This document shows, piece after piece, positions 7,840-17,536 of a stretch of DNA of 64,000 nt. Position numbers and translations under genes: made by a program. Location of the stretch: assembly GCF_900111675.1 (NCBI RefSeq), contig NZ_FOHO01000007.1, positions 1 to 64,000 on the forward strand, written 5' to 3'. A model generated the notes under the pieces. That model was given only the letters and a program-made list of their open reading frames with translations. It did not search any database and was not told the DNA's origin. This stretch comes from Paracoccus homiensis. GTDB lineage: Bacteria > Pseudomonadota > Alphaproteobacteria > Rhodobacterales > Rhodobacteraceae. Position 1 is the first letter of the stretch, and each line of letters starts with the position of its first letter.

Positions 7840-9804
7840 TCAGGGGCGGATATCCTGTGGCGGCAGCCCCGCGCGGCACCGTGCCACGGTCGTTGCATAG
7901 CCCGCCTCCAGTTTGCGGGTATAGCGGGCGGTGTCGAACAGGGGCGATGTGTCGCGGGCGGTCAAAACGCGCCCGCGCAGCGCGCGCAGGCGGTCTGGAT
8001 TTCGCAGCAGGTCCCGGGCCTTGGCCTGGTAGTCGTCAACCGACCCGGCGATCAGATCGGGCAGGCCCGCCGCCGTCAGCAGGCTTGCCGAAACCCTTGC
8101 GGCAAATTGGCGACCCTGCAGCGTCAGGACAGGCAAACCCATCCACAGCGCATCGCTGGCGGTGGTGTGGGCCGTGTAATTGAAACTGTCCAGAAACAGA
8201 TCGGCGTGCTGCTGCCGTTCCAGATGCGCCTGTTGCGGGACTTTGGGCGCAAAGATCAGGCGATCGCGGTCCAGCCCCCGCGCCGCCGCCTCGCGCCGCA
8301 GGTTCTGTTCGGCCCAGGGGTTCGACGCCAGCAGCCACAGGACAGTGTTCTGACTATCCCGCAAAAGCGCCGCCCAGATATCGAATTCGCGGGGTGACAG
8401 CTTGTAGGGGTCGTTGAAACAGCACAGCACGACCGCAGTGTCGGGCAGGCCGTGATCCGCGCGGCTGGTGGTCAGGGGCGGGGCCGCGCGGCGATTGTCG
8501 GTGGGCTGATAACTGTCGGGAAGGTAGATCACGGCCTCGTCATAGCATCCGCGCCAGTCTGGCGGGATCAGCACCGAATCGGCGATCAGGTAATCCCAGC
8601 CAGACCCGGCCAGCGTGCCCGGATAGCCCAGATAATTGATCTGCACCGGCGCGATACCGGTACAGAACAATTGCGGCCTTGCGTCCTGCGTGAACCCTTT
8701 CAGGTCCACGGCGATATCCAGATGCAGCCCGCGCAGCAGATCCAGAATCTGGTCATCTGACTGACCGTTCAACTGATGCACCCGTGTCGCAGCCATGGCG
8801 CGGCGCGTGATCGCGGCATTGTCGGGCGCGTTCAGCGCGATCAGATGCACCTCGAACCGGGACGGGTCGTGATGTTCCAGTACGCCGGTCAGCAGGTGCA
8901 GCGTGGCATGGTCCATCACGTCGCTGGTGACATAGCCCAGCCTGATCCGGCCATCCGCCGGGCGTGGCTGCGGTCTGTGGCGCAGGGTCGCGAAGCTGTC
9001 GGCATGGGCGCGGGCCTGCTGGCGGGCGGCTGCGGGATCATCGGCCAACGCCAGCAGGGACCAGGGATCGGCGGGCTTGCCGCAGGTCGCGCGATCCGCC
9101 CGCCACGCGCGGAAATCGTCATGGGCGGACCAGTCGGCAATTTTCTTTTTCAGGTAGATGCGGGTGGTCAGCAGGTCGTCATCCTGCGGATCCAGGCGGA
9201 TCGCATGTTCGCAGGATCGCAGCGCCCTTGGGTAATCCCGCCGCGCCATATATGTCGACATCAGGTTCACCCGCGCAGGCAGATAATGCGGCGCCGATTT
9301 TGCCAAGGCCTGCCAGGTCGCCAGAGCCGCGTCCTTGTTCCCCATCGCATCCTGCACCACGCCCAGAAGGTTGCGCGGCACGGCCTCTTTCGGGTTCAGG
9401 CGCCGTGCCGTTTGCAGGGCCTGTTCTGCGGCGGGCAGATCGCGCAGGGTCCACAGCGCCAGGCCAAGCCCGGCATGATGCGCCGCATCGCGCGATTGCA
9501 GCACGCTTGCCTGCCGATAGCAGCGCACGGCAGCCTTGGGATCACCCTGCAACAGGCACAGCGCACCCAGTTGGGCATGGGCGGCGGCGTTGTCCGGCAA
9601 CAGCGCGACCGCCTGAAGTGAAAAATTCATCGCCAGTTCCGCCGCGCCCAGCTGTTGTGCGGCAGCGGCGGCCAGATACCACAGGTCGCCATTTCCCGGC
9701 TGATCCGACAGCGCTGCATGGGCGCGGCTTAGCGCCAGCCGGAATTCCCCCGCGTTCAGAAGGTCGCGCAGATGATCCTGCATCGTCATGTCTGTGGCGG
9801 CCAT
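7840..9804 (-). CDS. TPR-containing O-GlcNAc transferase-like protein (SPINDLY family)
   Basis: A 654-residue protein. The N-terminal 230 or so residues are TPR repeats (for example NLLGVVQDAMGNKDAALATW). The C-terminal half is a glycosyltransferase family 41 domain, recognised by DIAVDLKGFTQDARP, INYLGYPGTLAGSGWDYLIAD and TASDALWMGLPVLTL. By family it would transfer a sugar from a nucleotide donor to Ser/Thr of a protein. The start at 9804 follows GAAGGGGA; an ATG six codons upstream is also in frame. It stands alone, divergent from sodB, with no sugar-nucleotide genes nearby. Acceptor unknown; flagellin is a common guess in bacteria but unsupported here. Confidence 0.85.
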   Translation of the reverse strand: MAATDMTMQDHLRDLLNAGEFRLALSRAHAALSDQPGNGDLWYLAAAAAQQLGAAELAMNFSLQAVALLPDNAAAHAQLGALCLLQGDPKAAVRCYRQASVLQSRDAAHHAGLGLALWTLRDLPAAEQALQTARRLNPKEAVPRNLLGVVQDAMGNKDAALATWQALAKSAPHYLPARVNLMSTYMARRDYPRALRSCEHAIRLDPQDDDLLTTRIYLKKKIADWSAHDDFRAWRADRATCGKPADPWSLLALADDPAAARQQARAHADSFATLRHRPQPRPADGRIRLGYVTSDVMDHATLHLLTGVLEHHDPSRFEVHLIALNAPDNAAITRRAMAATRVHQLNGQSDDQILDLLRGLHLDIAVDLKGFTQDARPQLFCTGIAPVQINYLGYPGTLAGSGWDYLIADSVLIPPDWRGCYDEAVIYLPDSYQPTDNRRAAPPLTTSRADHGLPDTAVVLCCFNDPYKLSPREFDIWAALLRDSQNTVLWLLASNPWAEQNLRREAAARGLDRDRLIFAPKVPQQAHLERQQHADLFLDSFNYTAHTTASDALWMGLPVLTLQGRQFAARVSASLLTAAGLPDLIAGSVDDYQAKARDLLRNPDRLRALRGRVLTARDTSPLFDTARYTRKLEAGYATTVARCRAGLPPQDIRP

Positions 9805-9977
9805 TCGTAATCCCCTTCGCATCTGGCGCCAGGGTAATGTGCAAGGTTTAATCCTTGGTGAAGGGTCGGTCGATTGTCCGCGTGCCGGAACCTGCGTGCC
9901 CCCCTTGCGTTGAGGGCGCGAATGCGGGACTGTGCGCCCGACCTCAGAGGCTCAAACCTTTCAGAAAGGAGAGGAAA

Positions 9978-10577
9978 ATGGCTTTCACCCTTCCCGATCT
10001 TCCTTACGCCCACGACGCACTGGCCGGTGCAGGCATGTCGAAAGAGACGCTGGAATACCACCACGACAAGCACCACAACGCCTATGTCGAGAAGCTGAAC
10101 GAGCTGATCTCGGGCACCGAGTGGGAAGGCAAGTCGCTGGAAGATATCGTTAAAGGTACCTACCAGAAGGACGCCGTGGCGCAGAACGGCATCTTCAACA
10201 ATGCCAGCCAGCATTGGAACCACGCCCAGTTCTGGGAAATGATGGGCCCGAACAACGCCGCCATGCCGTCCGAGCTGGAAAAGGCGCTGGCCGAAAGCTT
10301 TGGCTCGGTTGACGAATTCAAGAAGCAATTCTCGGCAAAGGGCGCGGGTCAGTTCGGTTCCGGCTGGGCATGGCTGGTCAAGAACGCCGATGGCTCGCTT
10401 GCCGTCACCTCGACCGAGAACGGCGTGAACCCGCTGTGCTTCGGCCAGACGGCGCTGCTGGGCTGCGATGTGTGGGAACACAGCTATTACATCGACTTCC
10501 GCAATGCGCGTCCGAAATACCTGTCGAACTTCCTCGACAACCTGGTGAACTGGGAAAACGTCGCATCGCGCATGTGA
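9978..10577 (+). CDS. sodB: Superoxide dismutase [Fe] (Fe/Mn family)
   Basis: A 199-residue cytoplasmic superoxide dismutase. Metal ligands can be placed at H28 (EYHHDKHH), H82 (WNH), D164 and H168 (DVWEHSYYIDF). Q78 in NNASQHWNH sits where iron enzymes keep their second-sphere glutamine (Gln69 in E. coli SodB), which favours an iron or cambialistic enzyme. The AGGAGAGG ribosome site is strong and the gene is monocistronic, ending in an intrinsic terminator. Confidence 0.95.
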   Translation: MAFTLPDLPYAHDALAGAGMSKETLEYHHDKHHNAYVEKLNELISGTEWEGKSLEDIVKGTYQKDAVAQNGIFNNASQHWNHAQFWEMMGPNNAAMPSELEKALAESFGSVDEFKKQFSAKGAGQFGSGWAWLVKNADGSLAVTSTENGVNPLCFGQTALLGCDVWEHSYYIDFRNARPKYLSNFLDNLVNWENVASRM

Positions 10578-10600
10578 TTGCGGATCGCCAGATCGTTTCA

Positions 10601-10632
10601 GGCCCGCCCACCCGTCGGTTGGCGGGCCTTTT
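10601..10632 (+). terminator. Intrinsic terminator of sodB
   Basis: GGCCCGCC (10601-10608) pairs with GGCGGGCC (10621-10628) and is followed by TTTT. It lies 24 bases after the sodB stop. Confidence 0.85.
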
Positions 10633-10749
10633 CATGCGCTGACGGCAACCCTGCGCAAGATGTTGATGCGGCCAAAGCTTGCGGCATTGGCAATTCACGC
10701 GCACGCGGTATAAGACGGCGGACGACTTGCTAACGACCGGAAGGCGCCG

Positions 10750-11418
10750 ATGGCCAACCAGAATGACAGCTTTATCGACGAGGTGACAGAAGACCTGCGC
10801 CGCGACCGCCTTTTCGCGGCCTTCCGCCGCTATGGCTGGATCGCGGGGGTGGTGATTGTCGGCATTGTCGGCGGCGCGATCTGGCGCGAGGTCAGCGTGG
10901 CGCGCGAAAAGGCCGCCGCGCAGGATTTCGGCGATGCGGTTCTGGCCGCCGAGGCCTCGGGCGATCCGGCGGCCTTGCTGAAGGTCGATCCGCAGGGATC
11001 AGAAGCGCGTGAAGCCCTGCTGCGGCTTCTGGCCGCCGGTGAATGGGCCGAGGCCGGTGGCACCGACGCCGCCGTCGAGGCGTTGCAGAACCTGTCCGAC
11101 ACGGGCGAGGGCGATCCGGTCCTGCGCGATCTTGCACAGCTGAAACTGGTGATGTTGCAGGGCGGCAAGATGGACCCGTCGCAGCGTGACCAGATCCTGT
11201 CGCAGCTGTCGCGCACCGGGGCCCCGTTCGAACTGCTGGCCCTTGAACAGAAGGCCATTGCCCTGATCGAGGCGGGCCGGACCGAGGATGCCATCAGCCT
11301 GATCCGTCAGATTCAACAGAAATCGGGCCTGAGCGAGCCCTTGCGTCGCCGTCTTTCCGAGATGATGATCGCGCTGGGTGTCGAACCAGACCTGACCGAC
11401 AATCTGCCGTCGAACTGA
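10750..11418 (+). CDS. YfgM-like membrane-anchored TPR protein
   Basis: A 222-residue protein with a cytoplasmic N-terminus, a membrane helix at about 29-45 (WIAGVVIVGIVGGAIW) and a periplasmic helical region with TPR-like repeats. This is the architecture of YfgM, an ancillary SecYEG-associated factor. It heads the yfgM-bamB-der order that is widely conserved in proteobacteria, which supports the call. GGAAGG lies just upstream of the ATG. The specific role in this lineage is inferred. Confidence 0.8.
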   Translation: MANQNDSFIDEVTEDLRRDRLFAAFRRYGWIAGVVIVGIVGGAIWREVSVAREKAAAQDFGDAVLAAEASGDPAALLKVDPQGSEAREALLRLLAAGEWAEAGGTDAAVEALQNLSDTGEGDPVLRDLAQLKLVMLQGGKMDPSQRDQILSQLSRTGAPFELLALEQKAIALIEAGRTEDAISLIRQIQQKSGLSEPLRRRLSEMMIALGVEPDLTDNLPSN

Positions 11419-11450
11419 CGGCCAAGGACAAGACGCGAGGGAGAGCAAGG

Positions 11451-12776
11451 ATGACCGCCACGCTTCGACTGACGATGGCTGTTTCGGCGTTGCTGGCCGT
11501 GGCCGCCTGCGGAGATCGTGAGATCATTCTGCCGGGCGAACGGCTGGACCCGCTTGCCGTGACCTCGCCCGATGGTCCCGCCGTCGAAGGCCCGGCGCCG
11601 GTCAGTTCGACCGCGCTGTCGCTGGCCGCGCCGCGCGGCAATGCCGAATGGACCCATCGCGGCGGCAATGCCGCGCATCAGCCCGGTCACGTTGCCCTGG
11701 GCGCGGGCACCCAGCGGATCTGGTCGGCCCCGATCGGTGCGGGGAATGGCAAGCGGCATCGCATCAGCGCCGATCCCATCGTGGCGGCAGGGCGCGTCTT
11801 TACGCTGGACAGCCGCGCGACGGTGACCGCGACCGCGCAGTCGGGCGGCACCGCATGGTCGACCGACATCACCCCTGCGGGCGAAAACGCCAACAGCGTG
11901 TCGGGCGGCGGCATCGCCTATGAGGGCGGGCGCGTCTATGTCACCACCGGCTTCGGCCAGCTGGTCGCGATGGACGCGGCCTCGGGCGCGGTGCTGTGGC
12001 GCCAGCGGGTCGAGGCCCCGATCGGTGGCGGTCCGGCGGTGCAGAACGGCGTCGTCTATATCGTGGCGCGCAACAATGTCGGCTGGGCGGTGCGCGCCTC
12101 GGACGGCAAGGTCCTGTGGCAGACGACGGGCACGCCGTCCTCGTCGGGGATCATGGGCGTCGCGGTGCCCGCGGTGCAGGGCGATACGGTGATCTTCCCC
12201 TTCTCGTCGGGACAGTTGCTTGCCGCCGATACCGAAACCGGCGAAACCCGCTGGACCGCGCAGGTCGCGGGCAAGCGGGTCGGCCGCGCCATATCGCTGA
12301 TCCGCGATGTGACCGGGGATCCGGTGATTTCGGGCGGGCAGGTGTTCAGCGGCACCTCGTCGGGGCGAATCAGCGCCGTGGGGATGGCCGACGGGCTTAG
12401 CAGCTGGAACAGCCGCGACGGAGCCAATGGTCCCGTGGTCGTGGCAGGCGGGTCCGTCTTTGCCGTCAATGATCAAGCGCAGTTGATCCGTCTGGACGCC
12501 GCCACCGGCGGAGTCATCTGGCGGATCGAGCTTCCATACTATACGGACCAGAAAACCAAACGTCAGGACAAGATCTATGCCCATTACGGGCCGGTTCTGG
12601 CCGGGGGGCGGCTGTTCGTCGCATCCTCGGACGGTATCCTGCGTGCTTTCGATCCGGCCTCGGGCCAGCTTGTCGGGCAGGCCGCCATTCCGGGCGGCGC
12701 TGCGGCAGCGCCTGTCGTGGCCGGGCAGACCCTTTACGTCGTCTCTCGGGACGGCCAGTTGAACGCTTACAGATGA
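11451..12776 (+). CDS. bamB: Outer membrane protein assembly factor BamB (PQQ-like beta-propeller)
   Basis: A 441-residue lipoprotein. The signal peptide ends in the lipobox VAAC with the lipidated cysteine at residue 20. The rest is made of PQQ/quinoprotein-type blades (for example [18 protein letters not shown] and [12 protein letters not shown]). BamB scaffolds the BAM complex that inserts beta-barrel proteins into the outer membrane. It lies between the YfgM-like gene and der and shares an ATGA overlap with der. Confidence 0.92.
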   Translation: MTATLRLTMAVSALLAVAACGDREIILPGERLDPLAVTSPDGPAVEGPAPVSSTALSLAAPRGNAEWTHRGGNAAHQPGHVALGAGTQRIWSAPIGAGNGKRHRISADPIVAAGRVFTLDSRATVTATAQSGGTAWSTDITPAGENANSVSGGGIAYEGGRVYVTTGFGQLVAMDAASGAVLWRQRVEAPIGGGPAVQNGVVYIVARNNVGWAVRASDGKVLWQTTGTPSSSGIMGVAVPAVQGDTVIFPFSSGQLLAADTETGETRWTAQVAGKRVGRAISLIRDVTGDPVISGGQVFSGTSSGRISAVGMADGLSSWNSRDGANGPVVVAGGSVFAVNDQAQLIRLDAATGGVIWRIELPYYTDQKTKRQDKIYAHYGPVLAGGRLFVASSDGILRAFDPASGQLVGQAAIPGGAAAAPVVAGQTLYVVSRDGQLNAYR

Positions 12777-14257
12777 CCTTTACTCTCGCCATCGTCGGTC
12801 GGCCGAATGTCGGCAAATCGACCCTTTTCAACCGCCTCGTGGGCAAGAAGCTGGCCTTGGTCGACGACCAGCCGGGCGTCACGCGCGACCTTCGCGAGGG
12901 TGCGGGCCGCCTGGGCGATCTGCGCTTTGTCGTGATCGACAGCGCCGGCCTGGAAATGGCCGAAGACGATAGCCTTCAGGGCCGGATGCGCCGCCTGACC
13001 GAACGCGCCGTGGACGAGGCCGATATCTGCCTGTTCGTCGTCGATGCGCGGGCCGGTGTTACCGCGGCAGATGAATATTTCGCCGATATCCTGCGCCGCC
13101 GCGCGAAACACGTGATCCTTGCCGCGAACAAGGCCGAAGGTCGCGCCGGTGAAGACGGCGCGATGGAGGCATTCGGGTTGGGACTGGGCGACCCGCTGCG
13201 CGTTTCGGCCGAGCATGGCGAAGGCATGGACGACCTGTATCGCGCGCTTGTCCCGCTGGCCGAGGTGGTCGAGGCGGAACGCCCCGCGCCCATCGCCGCC
13301 GAAACCGATGTCGAACTGTCCGAAGAGGATGCCGAAAGCGGTGAGGGTGCCGAGGACTGGCGGCCCAGTGCCGCGCGTCCGCTGCAACTGGCGGTGATCG
13401 GCCGTCCGAATGCCGGAAAGTCCACCCTGATCAACAAGATCATCGGCGAGGATCGTCTGCTGACCGGCCCCGAGGCCGGGATCACGCGCGATTCGATCAG
13501 CGTGACGACCCAGTTCATGGATACGCCCATGCGGATCTTTGACACGGCGGGAATGCGCAAGCGGGCCAAGGTCATCGACAAGGTCGAAAAGCTGTCGGTC
13601 GCAGACGGTTTGCGCGCCGTGCGCTTTGCCGAGGTGGTCGTGGTGCTGCTGGATGTGGCGATTCCGTTTGAACAGCAGGATCTGCGCATCGCCGATTTCG
13701 CCGAGACCGAGGGCCGTGCCGTCGTGGTCGCCGCGAACAAGTGGGATCTGGAAGACGACAAGCCGCACAAGCTGAACGAATTGCGCGCCAGCTTTGAAAA
13801 GCTGCTGCCGCAGTTGAAGGGCGCGCCCCTGGTCACGGTTTCGGCCAAGACAGGCAAGGGGCTGGATCGTCTGCACAACGCGATCCTGAAGGCGCATGAG
13901 GTCTGGAACCGGCGCGTGTCGACCGCCAAGCTGAACCGCTGGCTTGAGGCGATGACCGAAAGCCATCCGCCCCCGGCGCCGGGTGGCCGACGCATTCGTC
14001 TGCGCTACATGACGCAGGTCAAGACGCGCCCGCCCGCCTTCGTGGTCAAGGCGACGCATACCGACAAGATCCCAGACAGCTATCAGCGCTATCTGATCAA
14101 CGGGTTGCGGCAGGATTTCGACATGCCGGGCACGCCGATCCGTCTGTTCCTGCGCGATCAGGGGACCGTGAACCCCTATCGGCACAAGGCCGACAAGATC
14201 AATCAGTCGGGTGCGCTGTCCAAGCACAAGAACCGGCAGAAGCCGAAAGGCAGCTAA
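12773..14257 (+). CDS. der: Ribosome biogenesis GTPase Der (EngA)
   Basis: A 494-residue protein with two tandem GTPase domains, each with a full G1 motif: GRPNVGKST at residues 9-17 and GRPNAGKST at 210-218. G3 and G4 are also visible ([12 protein letters not shown], then DTAGMRK/ANKWD). The C-terminal KH-like domain ends in basic residues ([11 protein letters not shown]). Der is essential for 50S subunit maturation. Its start overlaps the bamB stop by 4 bases, and its stop overlaps the convergent membrane protein gene by 4 bases. Confidence 0.96.
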   Translation: MTFTLAIVGRPNVGKSTLFNRLVGKKLALVDDQPGVTRDLREGAGRLGDLRFVVIDSAGLEMAEDDSLQGRMRRLTERAVDEADICLFVVDARAGVTAADEYFADILRRRAKHVILAANKAEGRAGEDGAMEAFGLGLGDPLRVSAEHGEGMDDLYRALVPLAEVVEAERPAPIAAETDVELSEEDAESGEGAEDWRPSAARPLQLAVIGRPNAGKSTLINKIIGEDRLLTGPEAGITRDSISVTTQFMDTPMRIFDTAGMRKRAKVIDKVEKLSVADGLRAVRFAEVVVVLLDVAIPFEQQDLRIADFAETEGRAVVVAANKWDLEDDKPHKLNELRASFEKLLPQLKGAPLVTVSAKTGKGLDRLHNAILKAHEVWNRRVSTAKLNRWLEAMTESHPPPAPGGRRIRLRYMTQVKTRPPAFVVKATHTDKIPDSYQRYLINGLRQDFDMPGTPIRLFLRDQGTVNPYRHKADKINQSGALSKHKNRQKPKGS

Positions 14258-15009
14258 CTGGCTGCGTGAATCAGCACGATGGCCATTGCGGAAATCCCTG
14301 CAATGGCCGCCAGCGCGATGATCGGGTTGGTGCCCATCGTGGTCACGGCCAGCCCGCAGAACCCCCAGATCATCGCGGCGGGAAAGCCGATCGAGGGACC
14401 GATCTGTGCCTGAACGGCGATGCCAAGCGCGGCGCCGGGCAGGATCGCCATGATCGCGGCTTCGCCGATGGACAGCCCGAACATGGTGCCGACCAGTCCG
14501 GCCATCGCGGCGGTCACCACCCCGGTCGTCCAGCCTGCCAGAAAGCTGATTGCCGGACGCTGCCGTCGCCGCGCCTGTGTCGCGGCAAACAGGGCCGCCG
14601 CAAGCGCCCCGATGGCGACCAGCGTAGACAGCAGCGGCAGGTCGCGATATAGCCAGGGCCAGATCGCGCCCAGAACCAGCGTCGCCACCAGCGGCGCCCA
14701 GACCGGCGAGCTGTTCGGATCGGGATCGGCCGGGTCAAGCATCTGGCCCACCGCATCCAGCGCCACCACCGCCCACAGGGCAAACAGCAGCAGCCACATC
14801 AGCAGGTTCTGGGGACTGATATACAGTTGCGGCAGATCAATCGCGTTCTGCCACGTGCCGCCCGCGTCGCTGAACATCGACAGTGACGCGCTGGAGGGGG
14901 GCGACATGACCGCCTCGGCCCGCCGATCGTTCAGCAGGCCAAAGCCCAGACCGCTAAGCATGAAGGCGGCGGAGGCGGCAATGTGGACGATGTGGCGCGA
15001 CTGTTTCAT
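14254..15009 (-). CDS. Multi-pass membrane protein of unknown function
   Basis: A 251-residue protein with about eight predicted hydrophobic helices, roughly at 9-25, 67-86, 103-120, 124-145, 155-180, 185-205, 209-227 and 229-248. A polar loop, [11 protein letters not shown], falls after the second. The overall look (length, glycine-rich helices) faintly recalls the long TspO-related proteins, but it lacks their tryptophan-rich pattern, so I leave it unassigned. ATG 15009 was chosen over an upstream TTG at 15066 because a hydrophobic segment follows at once; the ribosome site is weak. It lies downstream of serS on the same strand, 73 bp apart, and may be co-transcribed. Confidence 0.7.
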   Translation of the reverse strand: MKQSRHIVHIAASAAFMLSGLGFGLLNDRRAEAVMSPPSSASLSMFSDAGGTWQNAIDLPQLYISPQNLLMWLLLFALWAVVALDAVGQMLDPADPDPNSSPVWAPLVATLVLGAIWPWLYRDLPLLSTLVAIGALAAALFAATQARRRQRPAISFLAGWTTGVVTAAMAGLVGTMFGLSIGEAAIMAILPGAALGIAVQAQIGPSIGFPAAMIWGFCGLAVTTMGTNPIIALAAIAGISAMAIVLIHAAS

Positions 15010-15082
15010 GTCGACCAACGCCGTCCCCGTCGAACAGGTTGCGCGGGCCTTGCGGCGGGGCCGCAAGAATCCGCGCAGCCGG

Positions 15083-16375
15083 TCAGATCAGGCGGCCATC
15101 GGCGCCCAGGACCGTCGCCCCGGCCAGATAGGGATGCAGGGCCGCAGGCAGGATCACCGACCCGTCGGCCTGCTGGCCGTTTTCCAGCACGGCGATCAAC
15201 GCGCGTCCGACGGCCAGCCCGGACCCGTTCAGCGTATGCACGAATTCCGGCTTGCCGCCGCCGCCGGGACGATAGCGCGCATTCATGCGGCGGGCCTGAA
15301 AATCGCCGCAATAGCTGACACTGGAAATTTCGCGATAGGCGTTCTGACCGGGCAGCCACACTTCCAGATCATGGGTGATGCGCGCGCCAAAGCCCATATC
15401 GCCGGTGCATAGCGCGATGGTGCGATAGGGCAGGTCCAGCGCCTCCAGCACGGCTTCGGCGCAGGCGGTCATGCGGGCATGTTCCGCGACCCCGCCTTGC
15501 GCGTCGGTGATCGAGACCATCTCGACCTTTTCGAACTGATGCTGGCGCAGCATGCCGGTGGTGTCGCGCCCCGCGCTGCCCGCCTCGGACCGGAAGCACT
15601 GGCTGTGGGCGACCATGCGCCGGGGCAGGGTGGCCTGTTCGACAAGATCGCCATGAACGGTGTTGGTCAGTGTCACCTCGGCCGTGGGGATCAGCCACCA
15701 CCCCTCGCGGGTCTGATAGCTGTCCTCGCCGAATTTCGGCAGCTGACCTGTGCCGCGCATCATGTCTTCCAGAACCAGAACCGGGGTCCAGGTTTCTTCC
15801 AGTTCGTGCTTGCTGACATGCAGGTCCAGCATGAATTGCGCCAGGGCCCGATGCACCCGCGCCACGCCGCCCTTCAGCAGCACGAAACGGCTGCCCGACA
15901 GCTTGGCCGCGGTTTTGAAATCCATGCCCGGCTGGACGCCCGCGATCTGGAAATGTTCGACCGGCTCGAAATCGAAGCTGCGTGGGTTGCCCCAGCGTTT
16001 CAGTTCGACATTGTCGTCCTCGTCCTTGCCGTCCGGCACCTGATCCAGGGGCAGGTTGGGAATTTCCATCAGCATTCTGGTCAGACGCTCGTCCATCTGC
16101 GCGGCTTCGGCCTGCAACTGGGCGATATCGGCCTTTTTCCGGGCCACCAGCGCGCGCAACCGTTCGAATTCGGCCTCGTCGCCGCGACCCTTGGCGGCGC
16201 CGACCTCTTTGCTGGCCTTGTTCTGTTCGGCCTGCGCGGTTTCGGCCTGCGCAATCCGCGCGCGGCGATCCGCGTCCAGCGACAGGATCTGCGAGGACAG
16301 CGGGTCCAGCCCGCGACGGGCAAGGCCACGATCGAAGGCTTCGGGGTTTTCACGGATGGCACGGATATCATGCAT
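15083..16375 (-). CDS. serS: Serine--tRNA ligase
   Basis: A 430-residue class II aminoacyl-tRNA synthetase. The N-terminal coiled-coil arm (about 30-100, rich in Ala/Gln/Glu/Lys) binds the long variable arm of tRNA-Ser. Motif 2 ([22 protein letters not shown]) and motif 3 ([15 protein letters not shown]) mark the catalytic domain. It starts at the ATG of [11 protein letters not shown]; a GTG three codons upstream is less likely. The gene is complete. Confidence 0.95.
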   Translation of the reverse strand: MHDIRAIRENPEAFDRGLARRGLDPLSSQILSLDADRRARIAQAETAQAEQNKASKEVGAAKGRGDEAEFERLRALVARKKADIAQLQAEAAQMDERLTRMLMEIPNLPLDQVPDGKDEDDNVELKRWGNPRSFDFEPVEHFQIAGVQPGMDFKTAAKLSGSRFVLLKGGVARVHRALAQFMLDLHVSKHELEETWTPVLVLEDMMRGTGQLPKFGEDSYQTREGWWLIPTAEVTLTNTVHGDLVEQATLPRRMVAHSQCFRSEAGSAGRDTTGMLRQHQFEKVEMVSITDAQGGVAEHARMTACAEAVLEALDLPYRTIALCTGDMGFGARITHDLEVWLPGQNAYREISSVSYCGDFQARRMNARYRPGGGGKPEFVHTLNGSGLAVGRALIAVLENGQQADGSVILPAALHPYLAGATVLGADGRLI

Positions 16376-16487
16376 GACTGTCACCGTCGCAAAGAAATGG
16401 TCGGACAGTGCCTAGCGCAACGCGCAAGGCGACAAAAGCCCGAGGATGCCGATTGTCGTGTGAAAGGTCGATGGCGGACGATCTGCG

Positions 16488-16862
16488 CTAATTGGCGCAG
16501 AACAGCCGATACATCAGGCCGACCACCTCGGCCGCGCGCGGATCCGATACCGTATAAAGCCGCGCCTTGCCCGCGCGTCGGCTGCTGACCAGACCTTCGG
16601 CCCGCAGACGGGCCAGTTGCTGACTGACGGCGGCCTGCCGTTGTCCCAGCAGTTGTTCAAGCTGACCCACGGTTTTCTCGCCACCCGACAGGTGGCACAG
16701 GATCATCATGCGGCCTTCATGGGCCAGCGCCTTCATGAAGGATGCTGCCTCGGCGGCACGGTCAAGCATGTCTGCCGTGGCGATCTGTTCGCATTGCTGC
16801 CCCGGCGCATCGGCCGGTTCCCGTTGGTGCTCTGCCTCTGCTCTGTCTTGCACGTGGATCAA
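16488..16862 (-). CDS. ArsR-family regulator, SqrR/BigR/SoxR-like persulfide sensor
   Basis: A winged-helix repressor of up to 124 residues. The helix-turn-helix is in the segment VGQLEQLLGQRQAAVSQQLA. C56 (MMILCHL) and C122 (LFCAN, at the very end) are 66 residues apart, the same spacing as the cysteine pair that forms a polysulfide bridge in SqrR and BigR. This suggests sensing of sulfide or persulfide rather than metal. The frame opens with TTG overlapping the upstream thioredoxin stop (TTGA); GTG 16853 or ATG 16769 (MLDRAAEAA) are alternative starts, and both keep the cysteine pair. Probably autoregulates the thioredoxin gene, as soxSR does in sulfur oxidizers. Confidence 0.82.
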   Translation of the reverse strand: MIHVQDRAEAEHQREPADAPGQQCEQIATADMLDRAAEAASFMKALAHEGRMMILCHLSGGEKTVGQLEQLLGQRQAAVSQQLARLRAEGLVSSRRAGKARLYTVSDPRAAEVVGLMYRLFCAN

Positions 16863-17302
16863 CCCCCAAACCCCTTAGTCATATTCACTTGTGATACTCT
16901 ATCCAGCATGTCGTCAATCAGCGGATAGAAATATTGCGCGCCCGGATATCCCTCCAGACGCGATATTTCCTGGCCATTTCGCAGCAGTATGAAGGTCGGC
17001 GTCATCGTCGGCCTGCGCGCCAGCGCCAGCCCGTCGGGCCAGGGACCGTCGATATCCACGCGCATCAGCGGCGCGCGGCGTCCTTCCTTGCTGTGATCAT
17101 AGCCGGGACCGATTTCACGGTCCCATCTGGCGCAATAGACGCAGCCCCGCTGATCGATCATCAGCAATCTGACCGGCTGTTCCGTCCAGTTCGCCACGGT
17201 CATGTCCGGCGCCTGCGCACGCGCGGCGATCGGGCCGGCCGCAGCCCCGATCAGCAGCGCCAGAAAGAAAGCGCGAAGGTATTGGACAAAACAGTTTGAC
17301 AT
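16859..17302 (-). CDS. Periplasmic thioredoxin-like protein, SoxS-like
   Basis: A 147-residue exported thioredoxin-fold protein. A signal peptide (about 1-30, ending AARAQA) precedes the active-site motif GCVYC (C54, C57). The cis-proline region is MTPTFILLRNG. In Paracoccus pantotrophus the periplasmic thioredoxin SoxS is encoded next to the ArsR-type repressor SoxR and keeps the thiosulfate-oxidizing enzymes reduced; this gene and its downstream overlapping partner have the same make-up. No soxXYZABCD sulfur-oxidation genes are in the window, so its substrate is unknown. Confidence 0.78.
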   Translation of the reverse strand: MSNCFVQYLRAFFLALLIGAAAGPIAARAQAPDMTVANWTEQPVRLLMIDQRGCVYCARWDREIGPGYDHSKEGRRAPLMRVDIDGPWPDGLALARRPTMTPTFILLRNGQEISRLEGYPGAQYFYPLIDDMLDRVSQVNMTKGFGG

Positions 17303-17536
17303 TTTCGCAACTTAAATCGCTTTGCGGTATCGGGCAAGCTGGTGGAATAGCGCATTTTTTTCCGCCATGCTTTTCCAGCGCGACGAAATGCCGATAATTT
17401 CGCGCCTGCATCCGGGTCGGATTGTCGGGATAATTCGCGTGCAAGGCGCGAAACCGGGCGGGGTCTTGGCAATCGTCGCCGTGCTGACTAACCACGGGGG
17501 GCAGGGGCATCGCCGCCCCGACAGCGACGGAGTGTC

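Noticed and set aside
12767..14227. Open frame of 486 codons opposite der
   Set aside because: Complete overlap with a certain gene, no recognisable protein features.
16882..16896. Imperfect palindrome TATTCACTTGTGATA as an operator for the ArsR-type gene
   Set aside because: Only four base pairs are symmetric and it lies within the end of the thioredoxin gene.
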